Below, one piece after another: positions 11,067 through 21,028 of a DNA stretch of 64,000 bases. The notes beneath the pieces were generated by a model. The model was given only the letters and a program-made list of their open reading frames with translations, ran no database searches and had not been told where the DNA came from. This stretch comes from Lactarius indigo (taxonomy: Eukaryota > Basidiomycota > Agaricomycetes > Russulales > Russulaceae): positions 525,020 through 589,019 of the forward strand of contig JAFKAC010000039.1 in NCBI GenBank assembly GCA_025766275.1, in the 5' to 3' direction. Positions within the stretch are counted from its first letter, which is position 1. The number at the start of each line of letters is the position of its first letter. The position numbers were made by a program, and so were the translations under genes.

Positions 11067-11648
11067 TCACGCTCGACGGAGTCCGAGGTTCTGCGAGTGG
11101 AGCGCGACCTTGAACTTCGCCAGCGGCTTGGTGAGGATATCCGCGGTCATGTCTTCGGTTGGACAGTATTCGATGTTGATGAGTCCGTCGGAAATGGTTT
11201 GACGGATAAAGTGGAAACGTATGTCGATGTGCTTGGTACGAGCATGGTAGTTATCTTTGGTGGCGAGATGGAGCGCGGCCTGGTTGTCGCAATAAAGGAG
11301 AGTAGAGGAGTGCGATAGACCGAAAAATGGCTCAGTGACTTTGAATGTTGGTTTGGGGATGCGCGATGACTTGCGCGTCGGTTCTTGAGGTTCCTTGGTT
11401 TTTGCCTTCCCCTTGGCAGGCGGCGGCACTTGTTGCCGCTGCTTGGTTGATGTTTCTTCTTCTTGAGGTGGAACCGATGAGGTGGTGGACGGAGTGAGAG
11501 GGGTGAGAGCCGAAGGTGACCGATACGAGGGCATTCCGCCCGGGACTTGAGGCGAAATTTCCCGGCTTGCTTCTTCGGGAAGTTGTTGTTGTTGAGGTGT
11601 GAACGGTACCAGTTGAATAGGTACCGGTGCTGTGGTAGGAGGGAAAGG
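11067..11648 (-). pseudogene. Element C pol, 3' remnant: linker fused to RNase H tail
   Basis: Reading from the B insertion the protein is a Pro/Thr/Gln-rich linker, then KSSRIPKPTFKVTEPFFGL, which is the region just before reverse transcriptase in copia proteins. It passes directly into YCDNQAALHLATKDNYHART and HIDIRFHFIR, the last part of RNase H, and ends GLRRA with a TGA at 11067-11069. The whole reverse transcriptase and most of RNase H are missing at a junction near 11310-11350. The linker is in frame with the segment at 18000-19324 once B is removed. Confidence 0.88.
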
Positions 11649-12262
11649 TGTTGATAAGTGACCCTTGCGCACTTAGCGGCTCACACGGACCGGACTTGCA
11701 GCATGGACTGCTATAGATTAGATATACAGGACTTGTAGATTAGATACTTTTTGATCTGTACAATCTATTACTTATCATTGCGTCACCTATGACATCATGT
11801 ACTATGACATCATGTAGACTACTCTGGACTTGTCATTGTACTACGTCCTTGTTCTTCCTTTAGATATATCTTTATTGTGATGTCATTATGATATCATCTT
11901 GGTCTGGACTCTTCTTGTTCTATACGCCTTGTTCTCCATATGCACACTCCTTTGTCCTGTTGTAGAACAATGCGCTCCTTGTATTCTGTGACCTATAGTT
12001 ACTTTCCTTGTATTAGTGTCACAGCTCTGTACAGTATAAGTAGACTGCTTGTACGCCCTGGTCCACATCAGTTCTCTCACTGCTGTGTGCCAGGTATGTC
12101 TCCTTCCCTGTAATACCAACATCAGTTCTCTCACTGCTGTGTGCCAGACACTTTGCTTTACCTTGCTAGACTTTCCTGTTGCTGCTTCCAGCCACCCAGC
12201 TTGTCTCACCACAGAACACTTTGTCCCTCTGTGAGTAAGCTATCTATGTGTGCTGTTCATCA
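11649..12262 (+). repeat. Element B 5' LTR
   Basis: 614 bp. It carries two 29-bp direct repeats (12065-12093, 12119-12147) that end TGTGTGCCAG, like the repeat pair in the LTR of A but with different sequence upstream. A short repeat ATGACATCATGTA occurs twice near 11788-11816. Confidence 0.93.
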
Positions 12263-12276
12263 GGTTATGGGCCCTG
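12263..12276 (+). other. Element B primer-binding site, half-tRNA-iMet type
   Basis: Same 14 bases as in elements A and C (GGTTATGGGCCCTG), complementary to the anticodon arm of initiator tRNA-Met. Confidence 0.85.
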
Positions 12277-13043
12277 GTGCCCTAGCCACTCCACTTGGCT
12301 GGTCACTGTCTTCCTAGGAGGACACACCAGGCTAAGGTCTGTCTGGGGCCTTACCAGCCTTGCCCAAGGCAGAGAGCAGTGGGGCGCCACTTGTCTCTGC
12401 TAAGGAACCTCCTGTACATGTACTGCCCAGTAGTCCTACTTTCACCCCTACTGTTTTCCTAGCCCCTGCGCTATGCGCAAGGAGACTGGGTCTGGTAGCC
12501 CCTTAACTTCAAAATATCCAGGCGTGCATGGCCCACTGGGCTGTGTATTGTGGAGCTTAGCGCCAGCTGTCTCTGGTGCTCCACACTGGGCGCAGGATCT
12601 CCTCACCATGGGAGTGTAAAACCTGGTTCAGGCTCTGGGGGGTGTTCACCTTATGGTGTTCTGCAACCAGATACCTACCTTGTAGCGGGAATGGGAAAGG
12701 ATTCAGTAAAGCCACTTGTGGCGATGAGGCAACCAATAGGCCGAGGAGGCTGAGGTAGACAGCCTTGGGCTCTGAAAGCATTCCCTTCACCTTCCCCCTG
12801 ACGCAAACCATTTGAGCTGTGTCTTAGACACGTCCTGGCTGGCAGCTAGCTCATGGTATGGCAAAGGGACTCCCTCAACCTGGGCCTAGCCCTTGTATCA
12901 CTGGCATACTATCAGGAGGCAGGACGCGTTAGCGTTCTGGCCTTACAGAATCACAGACAGGAGTGGTACCCTCTCTATCTCTATGTCTTGCAACTATGAA
13001 GCACTGTCGCTGACTGCTCCTCGGCGACAGATAAATCATCCCA
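12277..13043 (+). other. Element B untranslated leader
   Basis: 767 bp from primer site to gag. It shares with A the block GGCAGGACGCG...GCGTTCTGGCC (about 12917-12945) and the pre-gag hairpin. No convincing separate gene. Confidence 0.6.
13004..13030 (+). promoter_or_regulatory. Conserved RNA hairpin just upstream of the element B gag start
   Basis: Stem CTGTCGC / GCGACAG around the loop TGACTGCTCCTCG, ending 13 nt before the ATG at 13044. The fifth stem pair is C-G here and T-A in element A, a compensatory change. Confidence 0.7.
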
Positions 13044-16000
13044 ATGTCTGGTCCATCTTCCACTCCTGCTGCTGGTGCTGGTGCTCCTCCCAGCCCCACC
13101 GGTGGCTCTGCAGGAGGCTCACTCCCTCCTCCTTCTGGGTCCACACCCTCCACACGTCTCTCCCAAGCCCACAGTGCCAACTTTGGCATGCCATCTGGCA
13201 TTCACCTCACTCAGTTTGACGGCACTGGCTGGAACGAATGGTCTGGGACCATTGAGGCTATCCTCACGCTGCATGAGGCTGAAGATGTGTTCACCTTGGA
13301 CACGCCCCCATCTGGCATCACTACCGATGAGTGGGACTCAGTCCAGCGTCGCTCCAAGGCGTACCTCCGCCTTTACTTAAAACCAGATGTCTACTCCCTT
13401 GTGGCGGACAATATTGTCTATGCCACTTTCAAGGCGAAGTGGGACAAGCTGAGAGACGTATACGCTGGTGCCTCGGGCAGCACCACCATTTTTAACTTGT
13501 GGATCCAGCTAACGCAAGCCCGCCTCGACGACTCCGCACCCATGGCTGCTCAGCTGGCCAAGCTCAATGAGCTTAGGGTTGCCCTTTCCAACGCACAGAT
13601 GGGTGTCTCTGACGTCCAGTACTGTCTCATTCTCCTCCACGCACTGCCACCCTCTTATGAGGTGTTGGCCTCAACAATCCTTGCCAGTGGGGCCCCCTCC
13701 ACACTCAAGCACGCTGAAATAATCGCGCGCATAGTGTCGGAAGAAGCTCGCCGCTCTGGGCCCTCTGGCTCCTCCCTCAACAAGGTGGCCCCCGTCAAGT
13801 CGACGGGCAAGAAGGGCAAGAAGGACCACTCCGGTCTTACTTGCCACTACTGCAACAAAAAGGGCCATATCAAGCCTGACTGCAGGAAGAGGAAGAAGGA
13901 TGAGGCTGACGCAAAGGAGAAAGAGAAAGCAGGCAACAAGGCTGCCAATAGTCACATTCTTGTACCTACCACCGCCTCCATTAAGGAGGTCGAAGAGCCC
14001 GCCATAGACTGGGCCTCTGAATCAATTGGTGTTGCCTTGTATGCTGCCTCGCGTGTGCGTTGGATGATGGACAGTGGTGCCACTCACCACATCACCCCAC
14101 ATCGGTCTGACTTCAAGGACTACACCCCAACCAAAGGCACTGTACGCCTGGGTGATAAGTCCACAATAGACCAAGTGGGTGTCGGGTCTGTCGTCTTTAC
14201 TACGAGCCAGGGTATCTCTATCACCCTCAGTAATGTGCTACACCTACCACAGGTGAAGACGCGCTTCTTGTTGACGCGTGCCCTAGCACAAAAGGGTGCT
14301 GAGATTGCCTTTGACAGTGGCTCTTTTAAAATATCTGTCAACCAAAAGTGTGTGGCTAAAGGCTACCTTGAGGACAACCTTTACTGGTTGGACGCAGCCA
14401 GCGTCGGCCTCAACGCCCACACAAAATCAAGTGCTGCCACACTTGATATCTGGCATCAACGCATGGGACACATCTCCTCTGCGGCGCTGAAGGCGCATGG
14501 TCCCTCTGCCACTACTGGCATGGACATAGATAGCTCCACCACGGCCCACACAGTCTGCCGTGGGTGCGAGATGGGTAAATCCACTCGCCAACCCTTTTCT
14601 GCGTCCTCCAACAAAAGGACAACTCGTCAATTTGAGATTGTGCACAGTGACCTCGCCGGTCCTATGCAGACTCAGTCCTTGCAAGGCTCGACCTACACTG
14701 CCACCTTCATAGACGACCACACTAAGTTCACTGTGGTACACTTCCTTAAGTCAAAGGATCAGTTTGCTAAGTCGCTGCAAATATATTTGGCCTGGGGTGA
14801 AACCCAGTCTGGCCATAAACTGCGCGCTCTGCACTCTGACCGCGGTGGCGAGTACATGTCGAGTGTCACGCAGGACATTCTTAAGCAGAAAGGGATAGAG
14901 CATCACCTCACGATGCCGGGTTCACCACAGTCTAACGGAAAAGCCGAGCGGTTCAACCGCACCATTATGGATAAGGCAATGTCCATGCTCCACACAGCTG
15001 GCATGTCTAAAGGCTTCTGGGAGCATGCAGTGTGCGCAGCTGTGCACATCTATAACCGCTCTCCAGTCCGTGGGCTTAAGTGGCGCACTCCTTATGAGCT
15101 CTGGCACTCTGGCAAAGTGCCTGATGTCTCACATCTTCGCGTCTTCGGATGCAAGGGGTACATGCACGTACCCGCTGATAAGCGTCGCAAATTGGATGCG
15201 AAGGCCATTGAGGTCACGCTTATTGGGTTTGAGCCCGAATCTAAGGGCTATAAGCTCTGGGACCGCTCAACCCGCTCCGTCCGAGTGTCCAGGGATGTGA
15301 CATTCGACGAGAGTAGCTTCCCGTCCCTTCAGGGTGTTGAGACACACCCCACACCTTCACCACCAGTCGTGCCTAGCACAACAGTGACTGCCGTGCCTCA
15401 CCCGCCGGCGTTACCACCAATGCGAGCCCCCTCCCCTGCACACTCCAGTAGTAGTGAGGAGGAGGATGTTGAAAAGCTTCTAGACCCCCCACAAGTCCAA
15501 CCACGCCCCACCACTCCACCACCTGCTCTGCCAGCTCTGCCCACCACACCTAAACGTGAGCAGACCACTCCAACTTCACCTCCGCCGCGTCCTAGTGCAA
15601 CGCGCATTATGCGCCATGTCCCTCCTCCCTCACCAGAAATGCCTGGGGGATTTGAGGATCGTGCACAGCATAGTCAGCTGTTGCGCGAAATGGACAATGC
15701 ACCAAGGCGCAGTGCTCGTGCCCCTGTCCCTAATCCGCGTTACTTCAATGCGGACAATGCGGCATGGCGCGGCAGGCGCCTGGGGTATGCGGAGTTATTG
15801 GCTGCTGCCTTTGTAGGCCGAGACCCTGCAACTTATGCAGAGGCCATGCGGTCTGCAGCTGCAGATGAGTGGACTAAGGCGTGTCAGTATGAAATGGACG
15901 CCCTAGCTAAGAATGGGACTTGGGAGTTAGTGGATCTCCCACCTAATCGTAAGGCAGTAAAATCCAAATGGGTCTTTAAGCTCAAAGCGGATGGCCGCTA

Positions 16001-17366
16001 CAGAGCTCGCTTGGTGGCTAAGGGATTCACGCAGATCCCTGGCGTAGATTTTGATGAAACCTTCTCTCCCGTCGCACGATTTGAGTCGCTACGTTTACTT
16101 CTGGCGTTGGCCGCGCTGGAGGACTGGCACATCCATCAGATGGATGTTAAGTCTGCTTTTCTCAATGGCGTGCTTGACGAAGAGATATACATGGAGCAGC
16201 CACAAGGTTTCACTGTCACTGGCTCTGAGACGAAGGTGTGTCGCCTGGTTAAGGCGATCTATGGTCTCAAACAGGCCTCCCGCGCATGGAACTTGCAATT
16301 CCATGGAGTGCTCACTGCACTCGGCTTTAAGCGGACGTTTGCTGATGCTGGCATATATGTGATGCCTCAACGGGAGGGGTATGATCCACTCTTCGTTATT
16401 GTCTACGTTGACGACATCACTATACTGGGTCCCTCGCTGAGTGGTATCAAGCGTTTAAAGTCGGACTTGTCTGAACGCTATGAGATGACAGATCTCGGGG
16501 AGATAGAGTCCTATCTTGGTATGCGCATTGTGCGCGACCGCTCCCTTAGACGCATCGAAATAGATCAGTCTGGCTACATCAAGGATGTCCTTGAACGCTT
16601 TGGCATGTCTGATGCCACACCACACAACACACCCTTGCCCGCTGGTGCTGACGAGCACCTGGTTAAATATACGTCGCAGGCAACTGCCTCAGATATTTCC
16701 CACTACCAGTCTTTGATTGGGAGTCTGCTTTATGTGCAGATTGGCACCAGGCCAGATATCTCCTTCGCTGTGTCACGTTTGGCGCAGTACGCAGCGAACC
16801 CTTCACCACAACATCTGCGACTTGCGCAGTATGTCCTGTCCTACCTAGTGGGAACTATGGATATGCGTATTGTCTATGATGGCGCCAATGGCGATGGCCT
16901 TCATGGCTACACTGATTCCAGTCTGGCTGATCAGACTGATGACCGCCACTCCACTTCCGGTTATGTATTCCTACTAGCCAATGGTGCAATAAGCTGGTCT
17001 TCGCGCAAGCAAAAGACTGTGGCCCAAAACACTACTGAGGCAGAGTACATGGCCATGACCGACGCGGCTAACCAAGCTGCGTGGTATCAGAGCTTCCTCA
17101 CGGAACTCGGGTACGAGGTCGACGACCCCATCCCACTTCATGGTGACAACAAGGGTGCCATTGACTTGGCCTTGAACCCTGTCACTGGGAGACAGTCTAA
17201 ACACATTGCCATACGGCATCATGTCATTCGGGAGTACATCGAAAAGGGGACCATCACCCTCATTAGAACTCCTACTGTAGATATGGTTGCGGACGGCTTC
17301 ACAAAGTCACTACCGCGTGTCCTGCTGCAGAAGCACAACGATGACATGGGACTTGTGTGTACTTAG
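13044..17366 (+). CDS. Element B Gag-Pol polyprotein (copia order)
   Basis: 1440 aa. Gag is UBN2-like (~60-250); the zinc knuckle CHYCNKKGHIKPDC is at ~267-280; the aspartic protease motif MMDSGATHH at ~339-347; the integrase zinc region (WHQRMGHIS...CRGCEMGK) at ~470-515; the integrase catalytic D, D, E at ~533 (HSDLAGPM), ~600 (HSDRGGEY) and ~635 (GKAERFNR). A Pro-rich linker of ~120 aa follows. Reverse transcriptase runs ~960-1200, with RARLVAKGFTQ, QMDVKSAFLNG and the YVDD active site at ~1120. RNase H spans ~1290-1420 (YTDSSLADQTDD, TEAEYMAMTDA, HGDNKGAIDLA). All catalytic motifs are present and no stop or frameshift interrupts it. Gag and Pol are in one frame, so Gag must be released by the protease rather than by frameshifting. 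Confidence 0.96.
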   Translation: MSGPSSTPAAGAGAPPSPTGGSAGGSLPPPSGSTPSTRLSQAHSANFGMPSGIHLTQFDGTGWNEWSGTIEAILTLHEAEDVFTLDTPPSGITTDEWDSVQRRSKAYLRLYLKPDVYSLVADNIVYATFKAKWDKLRDVYAGASGSTTIFNLWIQLTQARLDDSAPMAAQLAKLNELRVALSNAQMGVSDVQYCLILLHALPPSYEVLASTILASGAPSTLKHAEIIARIVSEEARRSGPSGSSLNKVAPVKSTGKKGKKDHSGLTCHYCNKKGHIKPDCRKRKKDEADAKEKEKAGNKAANSHILVPTTASIKEVEEPAIDWASESIGVALYAASRVRWMMDSGATHHITPHRSDFKDYTPTKGTVRLGDKSTIDQVGVGSVVFTTSQGISITLSNVLHLPQVKTRFLLTRALAQKGAEIAFDSGSFKISVNQKCVAKGYLEDNLYWLDAASVGLNAHTKSSAATLDIWHQRMGHISSAALKAHGPSATTGMDIDSSTTAHTVCRGCEMGKSTRQPFSASSNKRTTRQFEIVHSDLAGPMQTQSLQGSTYTATFIDDHTKFTVVHFLKSKDQFAKSLQIYLAWGETQSGHKLRALHSDRGGEYMSSVTQDILKQKGIEHHLTMPGSPQSNGKAERFNRTIMDKAMSMLHTAGMSKGFWEHAVCAAVHIYNRSPVRGLKWRTPYELWHSGKVPDVSHLRVFGCKGYMHVPADKRRKLDAKAIEVTLIGFEPESKGYKLWDRSTRSVRVSRDVTFDESSFPSLQGVETHPTPSPPVVPSTTVTAVPHPPALPPMRAPSPAHSSSSEEEDVEKLLDPPQVQPRPTTPPPALPALPTTPKREQTTPTSPPPRPSATRIMRHVPPPSPEMPGGFEDRAQHSQLLREMDNAPRRSARAPVPNPRYFNADNAAWRGRRLGYAELLAAAFVGRDPATYAEAMRSAAADEWTKACQYEMDALAKNGTWELVDLPPNRKAVKSKWVFKLKADGRYRARLVAKGFTQIPGVDFDETFSPVARFESLRLLLALAALEDWHIHQMDVKSAFLNGVLDEEIYMEQPQGFTVTGSETKVCRLVKAIYGLKQASRAWNLQFHGVLTALGFKRTFADAGIYVMPQREGYDPLFVIVYVDDITILGPSLSGIKRLKSDLSERYEMTDLGEIESYLGMRIVRDRSLRRIEIDQSGYIKDVLERFGMSDATPHNTPLPAGADEHLVKYTSQATASDISHYQSLIGSLLYVQIGTRPDISFAVSRLAQYAANPSPQHLRLAQYVLSYLVGTMDMRIVYDGANGDGLHGYTDSSLADQTDDRHSTSGYVFLLANGAISWSSRKQKTVAQNTTEAEYMAMTDAANQAAWYQSFLTELGYEVDDPIPLHGDNKGAIDLALNPVTGRQSKHIAIRHHVIREYIEKGTITLIRTPTVDMVADGFTKSLPRVLLQKHNDDMGLVCT

Positions 17367-17385
17367 ATTGTAGATCACGGGGAGA

Positions 17386-17999
17386 TGTTGATAAGTGACC
17401 CTTGCGCACTTAGCGGCTCACACGGACCGGACTTGCAGCATGGACTGCTATAGATTAGATATACAGGACTTGTAGATTAGATACTTTTTGATCTGTACAA
17501 TCTATTACTTATCATTGCGTCACCTATGACATCATGTACTATGACATCATGTAGACTACTCTGGACTTGTCATTGTACTACGTCCTTGTTCTTCCTTTAG
17601 ATATATCTTTATTGTGATGTCATTATGATATCATCTTGGTCTGGACTCTTCTTGTTCTATACGCCTTGTTCTCCATATGCACACTCCTTTGTCCTGTTGT
17701 AGAACAATGCGCTCCTTGTATTCTGTGACCTATAGTTACTTTCCTTGTATTAGTGTCACAGCTCTGTACAGTATAAGTAGACTGCTTGTACGCCCTGGTC
17801 CACATCAGTTCTCTCACTGCTGTGTGCCAGGTATGTCTCCTTCCCTGTAATACCAACATCAGTTCTCTCACTGCTGTGTGCCAGACACTTTGCTTTACCT
17901 TGCTAGACTTTCCTGTTGCTGCTTCCAGCCACCCAGCTTGTCTCACCACAGAACACTTTGTCCCTCTGTGAGTAAGCTATCTATGTGTGCTGTTCATCA
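17386..17999 (+). repeat. Element B 3' LTR
   Basis: Same 614 bp as 11649-12262; the 29-bp repeat pair lies at 17802-17830 and 17856-17884. The ten bases before it (CACGGGGAGA) are the polypurine tract. Confidence 0.93.
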
Positions 18000-19324
18000 A
18001 AAGGATGAGGCGCTTGAGGCGCCGGTGGTGCTTGAGGTCCAGCGGGTGGTGCTTGCGCCGCAGCTGGTTGCGGCGCGGGGATGATGCGAGGCTGGCCGAT
18101 GTTGATGACAGCAAGAGGGGATGTGAATTTAATATTGCGCTCGACCGAGATTGAGTTTTTGTTGGGCCAGTAGATGCGGTGTGCGTGCGTGCTGTCCGCG
18201 TCGTAACCGACCCAGTGCGCTTCGATTCCGCGCGCGTCGAGCTTTGAGCCGGTGCCAGAGTGGACCCAGACGGTTTGTCCCCATTCGGGGACACCGGAGA
18301 TGTTCGGTTTGTTGCCGTAGAGCATTTCGTAGGGCGTTGTATTGTTGCCTAGAGCCCGAGTAGATGTGCGGTTCTTGAGCCAGACCGCGAACTGGAGAGC
18401 TTCAGCCCAGAGAGTCTTGGGCAAGCCAGAGTGATGTAAGATAGCCCGCACGCGCTCTAGAAGCCTGCGGTTGAGCGATTCCGCGACTCCGTTGTGCTGC
18501 GGGGTGTCGTGGGTGGTAAGGCGGCGTTCGGTTCCTTCATCCTGAAGGAAGCGAGTGAACTCGCGGCCGGTATACTCACCGCCGCGGTCCGATCTGAGTG
18601 CCTTGATCTTGGCGCCGTGCTGAGTGCGAGCCCAAGCTGCAAAGGCGCGATAGGCGTCCAAGGTCTGATCTTTAGTGCGCAGAATGTCGACCCGAGTAAA
18701 GCGAGTGTGGTCGTCGGTGAATGTGACATAGTATCGACGGCCCCCTAAGCTAGTGGTAGGCGAAGGTCCCCAGAGGTCAGAGTGGATCTCGACTCCGAAA
18801 TGCCGAGCTGGAGGAGCCTCGCGCTCAGCTCGAATAGCCTTCCGAGTGAGCTTAGCATATTGGCAAGAATCACAGATAATGGGCGAGCCGTCGTCGATGA
18901 GCTGTACGCCTTCGATGGCGTTGTTGCGGATGAGAGAACGAATGGCGTCGGCCGAGATATGACCGAGGCGACGATGGAGAGTGTGTATGTCGACTTGTTC
19001 AGTAGAAGAGGCGACGCTAGCTGCCAGGTAAGAGTGCTCGACTTTGTACAAGCCGTTAGAGCTAGCAGGAATGTCGCCTATAGTGTCGCCAGATCTATTC
19101 TTGATCTTGCAGGATTGTTGCTCGAAAGATACAGAGTAGCCGGCCCCAGTGATACGGCCGACAGAGACGATAGTTAGCGCCATCTCAGGCGCGTGAAGAG
19201 TGTCGCGAAGAAGGACAGGAGTGGTGACGTTCCCGTTGGGGACGTCGATCTGTAAGTCCCCGGTACCTATCGCGTAGAAGATGCGTTTGTTAGCGGCGGT
19301 AATGGCGCGAGGAGGGATAGATCA
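18000..19324 (-). pseudogene. Element C pol: protease end, integrase, linker (cut by B)
   Basis: The frame starts right after the TGA at 19322-19324 and is in phase with the Gag frame upstream. It encodes the end of the protease region, the integrase zinc motif (HRRLGHISAD...CDSCQYAKLT) and the D-D-E core (EIHSDLWGP, LRSDRGGEYTG, HNGVAESLNR), then a Pro/Ala linker that is cut by element B at AAAGG. After B is removed the codons A-P-H-P-F-P-P-T-T continue in frame into 11643. Confidence 0.9.
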
Positions 19325-20413
19325 ATAATTAATGAAACGGTGATGGAAAGGCGACATATGCCGAGACGCCCCGGAGTCGTAGAGTTCGATCTCGATGGGG
19401 GGATGATGGATAGGTGGCCCCACGCTATACGCGGAGGCCTGTGGAGTGGGGGAAGTGGAGTCGTCGTCGATCTCCTCGATCGCGGCCCAAGCTTCAATAT
19501 CGGTGTTGGCCGCGTTTGCGTTGTCGGAACGATTGTTGTTCCTGTTCCTGTTATTTCGGTTGTTGCTATTGCCGTTGCGATTGTTGCGATTGCCGCGATT
19601 GTCGCGATTGTCGCCTGAGTTATTGTAGTTACTGTAGCTTGAATTGTTGTCTCTTCGAGGCGGGCGTTGGCCCTCTTTGTCGCCTCCCTTGGCCCAGCAA
19701 TCCGATTTGAAGTGGCCGAGCCTGTGGCAGTTGTGGCACTCTACGTTGCGCTTGTCGCGTTTCTGTCCGTTGGCTAAGAAGGCCTCTTCTGGGCCGTTAG
19801 TCTTGCCTTTCTGGATGACGCGCCGATCGTACTGATCGGTAACCAATCGGATTACCCGATCGGGTGTGACTGATTCGTCCGCTTGATCGGCTGCTGAGTT
19901 GATAGAATTAATGAGGGATTCATAGGAGGGGGGTAGTGAGCCGAGGATGATGGATGCAAATTCGTCGTCGGTCTTGGTGGCCCCCATAGAAGCGAGCTGC
20001 TCTCGCATATCTAGAAGATGAGTCAGATGAGCGCGAGCGTCTTCATCTTCGCCTAGTTTGGTGCCCGAGAGTTTCCGGCCCAGGTCGACGGCGATCATCT
20101 TTGATCTCTTCTGGAATATTTCCTTGACGGCGTCCCAGATATCTTTTGTGTTTGTCTTCGTCTTGATTCGGTTGAAGACGTAATCGGGTACTGATGCCGC
20201 GATCAAATTCTTGGCGGCGGCTTCTTCCGCGTCCCAGCGTTCCTGAGGGGGGACACTATTGATTGGCGTCCAAGTGGTGGGGACCGTGGTGCTGGTGAGA
20301 TGTTCGGACCATCTTCGGTTATCGAACGCCCAGACCATGCGGTCTCTAAAGGTGACCCAGTTGGATCCATCGGTGGCCAGTTTGACGATAGTGAGTTTGT
20401 AGTCTTCGCTCAT
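19325..20413 (-). pseudogene. Element C gag and protease start, ended by an in-frame TGA
   Basis: 363 aa from an ATG at 20413: UBN2-type Gag (LATDGSNWVTFRDRMVWAF near the start), zinc knuckle CHNCHRLGHFKSDC, an Arg/Asn/Asp-rich low-complexity stretch (about 50 residues) and the protease motif YDSGASRHMSPFHH. The frame then meets TGA at 19322-19324, directly followed in the same frame by more protease sequence. A CGA-to-TGA change is the simplest explanation; readthrough or suppression at a gag-pol junction is an alternative, but copia elements normally have none there. Confidence 0.88.
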
Positions 20414-20514
20414 GATGACAAATACGGTAAGCGGGGTTTCGGATAATGAAAGGTACGCGCTGATGGATTCTCGGTAATATCGGATTTAGACTGCAGCGTC
20501 AGGGCCCATAACCT

Positions 20515-21028
20515 TGGTGTAAAGGTCGGGCGATAGGGGCGATCCGGCTAAGTGTGCCGGTCGGGTGATAAGATCCGAAGGGCCGGTTCAATTGGCGACG
20601 AGAAAAAGCGCGAAGTCGAATAATGAGAGAGCACGAGCGAAGATGTACAAAGGCGAAGCAAGTTCGCTTTGGAGAGGGGTTCAAGAGGCACACGAGAGGA
20701 TTTGGAGGGAGAACAACTGGATAATTCATCGAGTACATACGAGCGTGTTTAAATACAATTTAGATACGTTTTTAGAGATAATAATAACAAAGTACAGTAA
20801 AGAAATATAAAGACGCACGGGCCTTTTGCAGGCATGAAACAGGAGGGTACAAGACGAAGCGGTGTCGAGAAATGGAGCAGAAAGGGGAGTGAGACCCCTA
20901 TGAGACTTGAGACGTTTGAATGAGAATGGATACGGAAATGGTGGATCTTGAGCCGCCGCGCATTATCGCGGCGGTGTTGTTTTTGTGGGGGTTCGAGTCG
21001 GCCGGGTCGAGCGTGCCGAAATGCAACA
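20515..21028 (-). repeat. Element C 5' LTR
   Basis: Identical by eye to 10546-11059. Its GC hairpin lies at 20953-20974. The primer site follows on the - strand at 20500-20514, and gag starts only 87 nt beyond that, a leader far shorter than those of A and B. Confidence 0.92.

Larger units (their letters stand above)
11649..17999 (+). mobile_element. Ty1/copia LTR retrotransposon B, complete and apparently intact
   Basis: 6351 bp with 614-bp LTRs (11649-12262, 17386-17999) that look identical, beginning TGTTGATAAG and ending GTTCATCA. The primer site GGTTATGGGCCCTG is at 12263-12276, the purine tract CACGGGGAGA at 17376-17385, and the AAAGG duplication at 11644-11648 and 18000-18004. One uninterrupted 1440-codon gag-pol frame. 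It is the youngest insertion of the nest and the only one with a full coding set, so the best candidate for an active element here. Confidence 0.96.
10546..21028 (-). mobile_element. Ty1/copia LTR retrotransposon C, lacks reverse transcriptase, interrupted by B
   Basis: Two direct 514-bp LTRs (10546-11059 and 20515-21028) look identical. On the - strand they read TGTTGCATTTC to TTTACACCA, followed by primer site AGGTTATGGGCCCTG (20500-20514) and, at the other end, preceded by purine tract GTGAGGGGGAG (11060-11070). The CCGGC duplication is at 10541-10545 and 21029-21033. The element is inserted antisense in the gag-pol of A. It encodes Gag, protease and integrase, then jumps from the post-integrase linker straight to the end of RNase H. 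Without B it would be about 4.1 kb. Confidence 0.93.

Noticed and set aside
12077..12147. Spaced repeats in LTRs considered as CRISPR-like
   Set aside because: Only two units, inside a eukaryotic LTR, with no cas genes and a non-unique spacer (the same in both LTRs).
11886..12212. 108-codon - strand frame, present identically at 17623-17949
   Set aside because: It lies inside both LTRs of element B, so its repetition reflects LTR identity and not a gene family.
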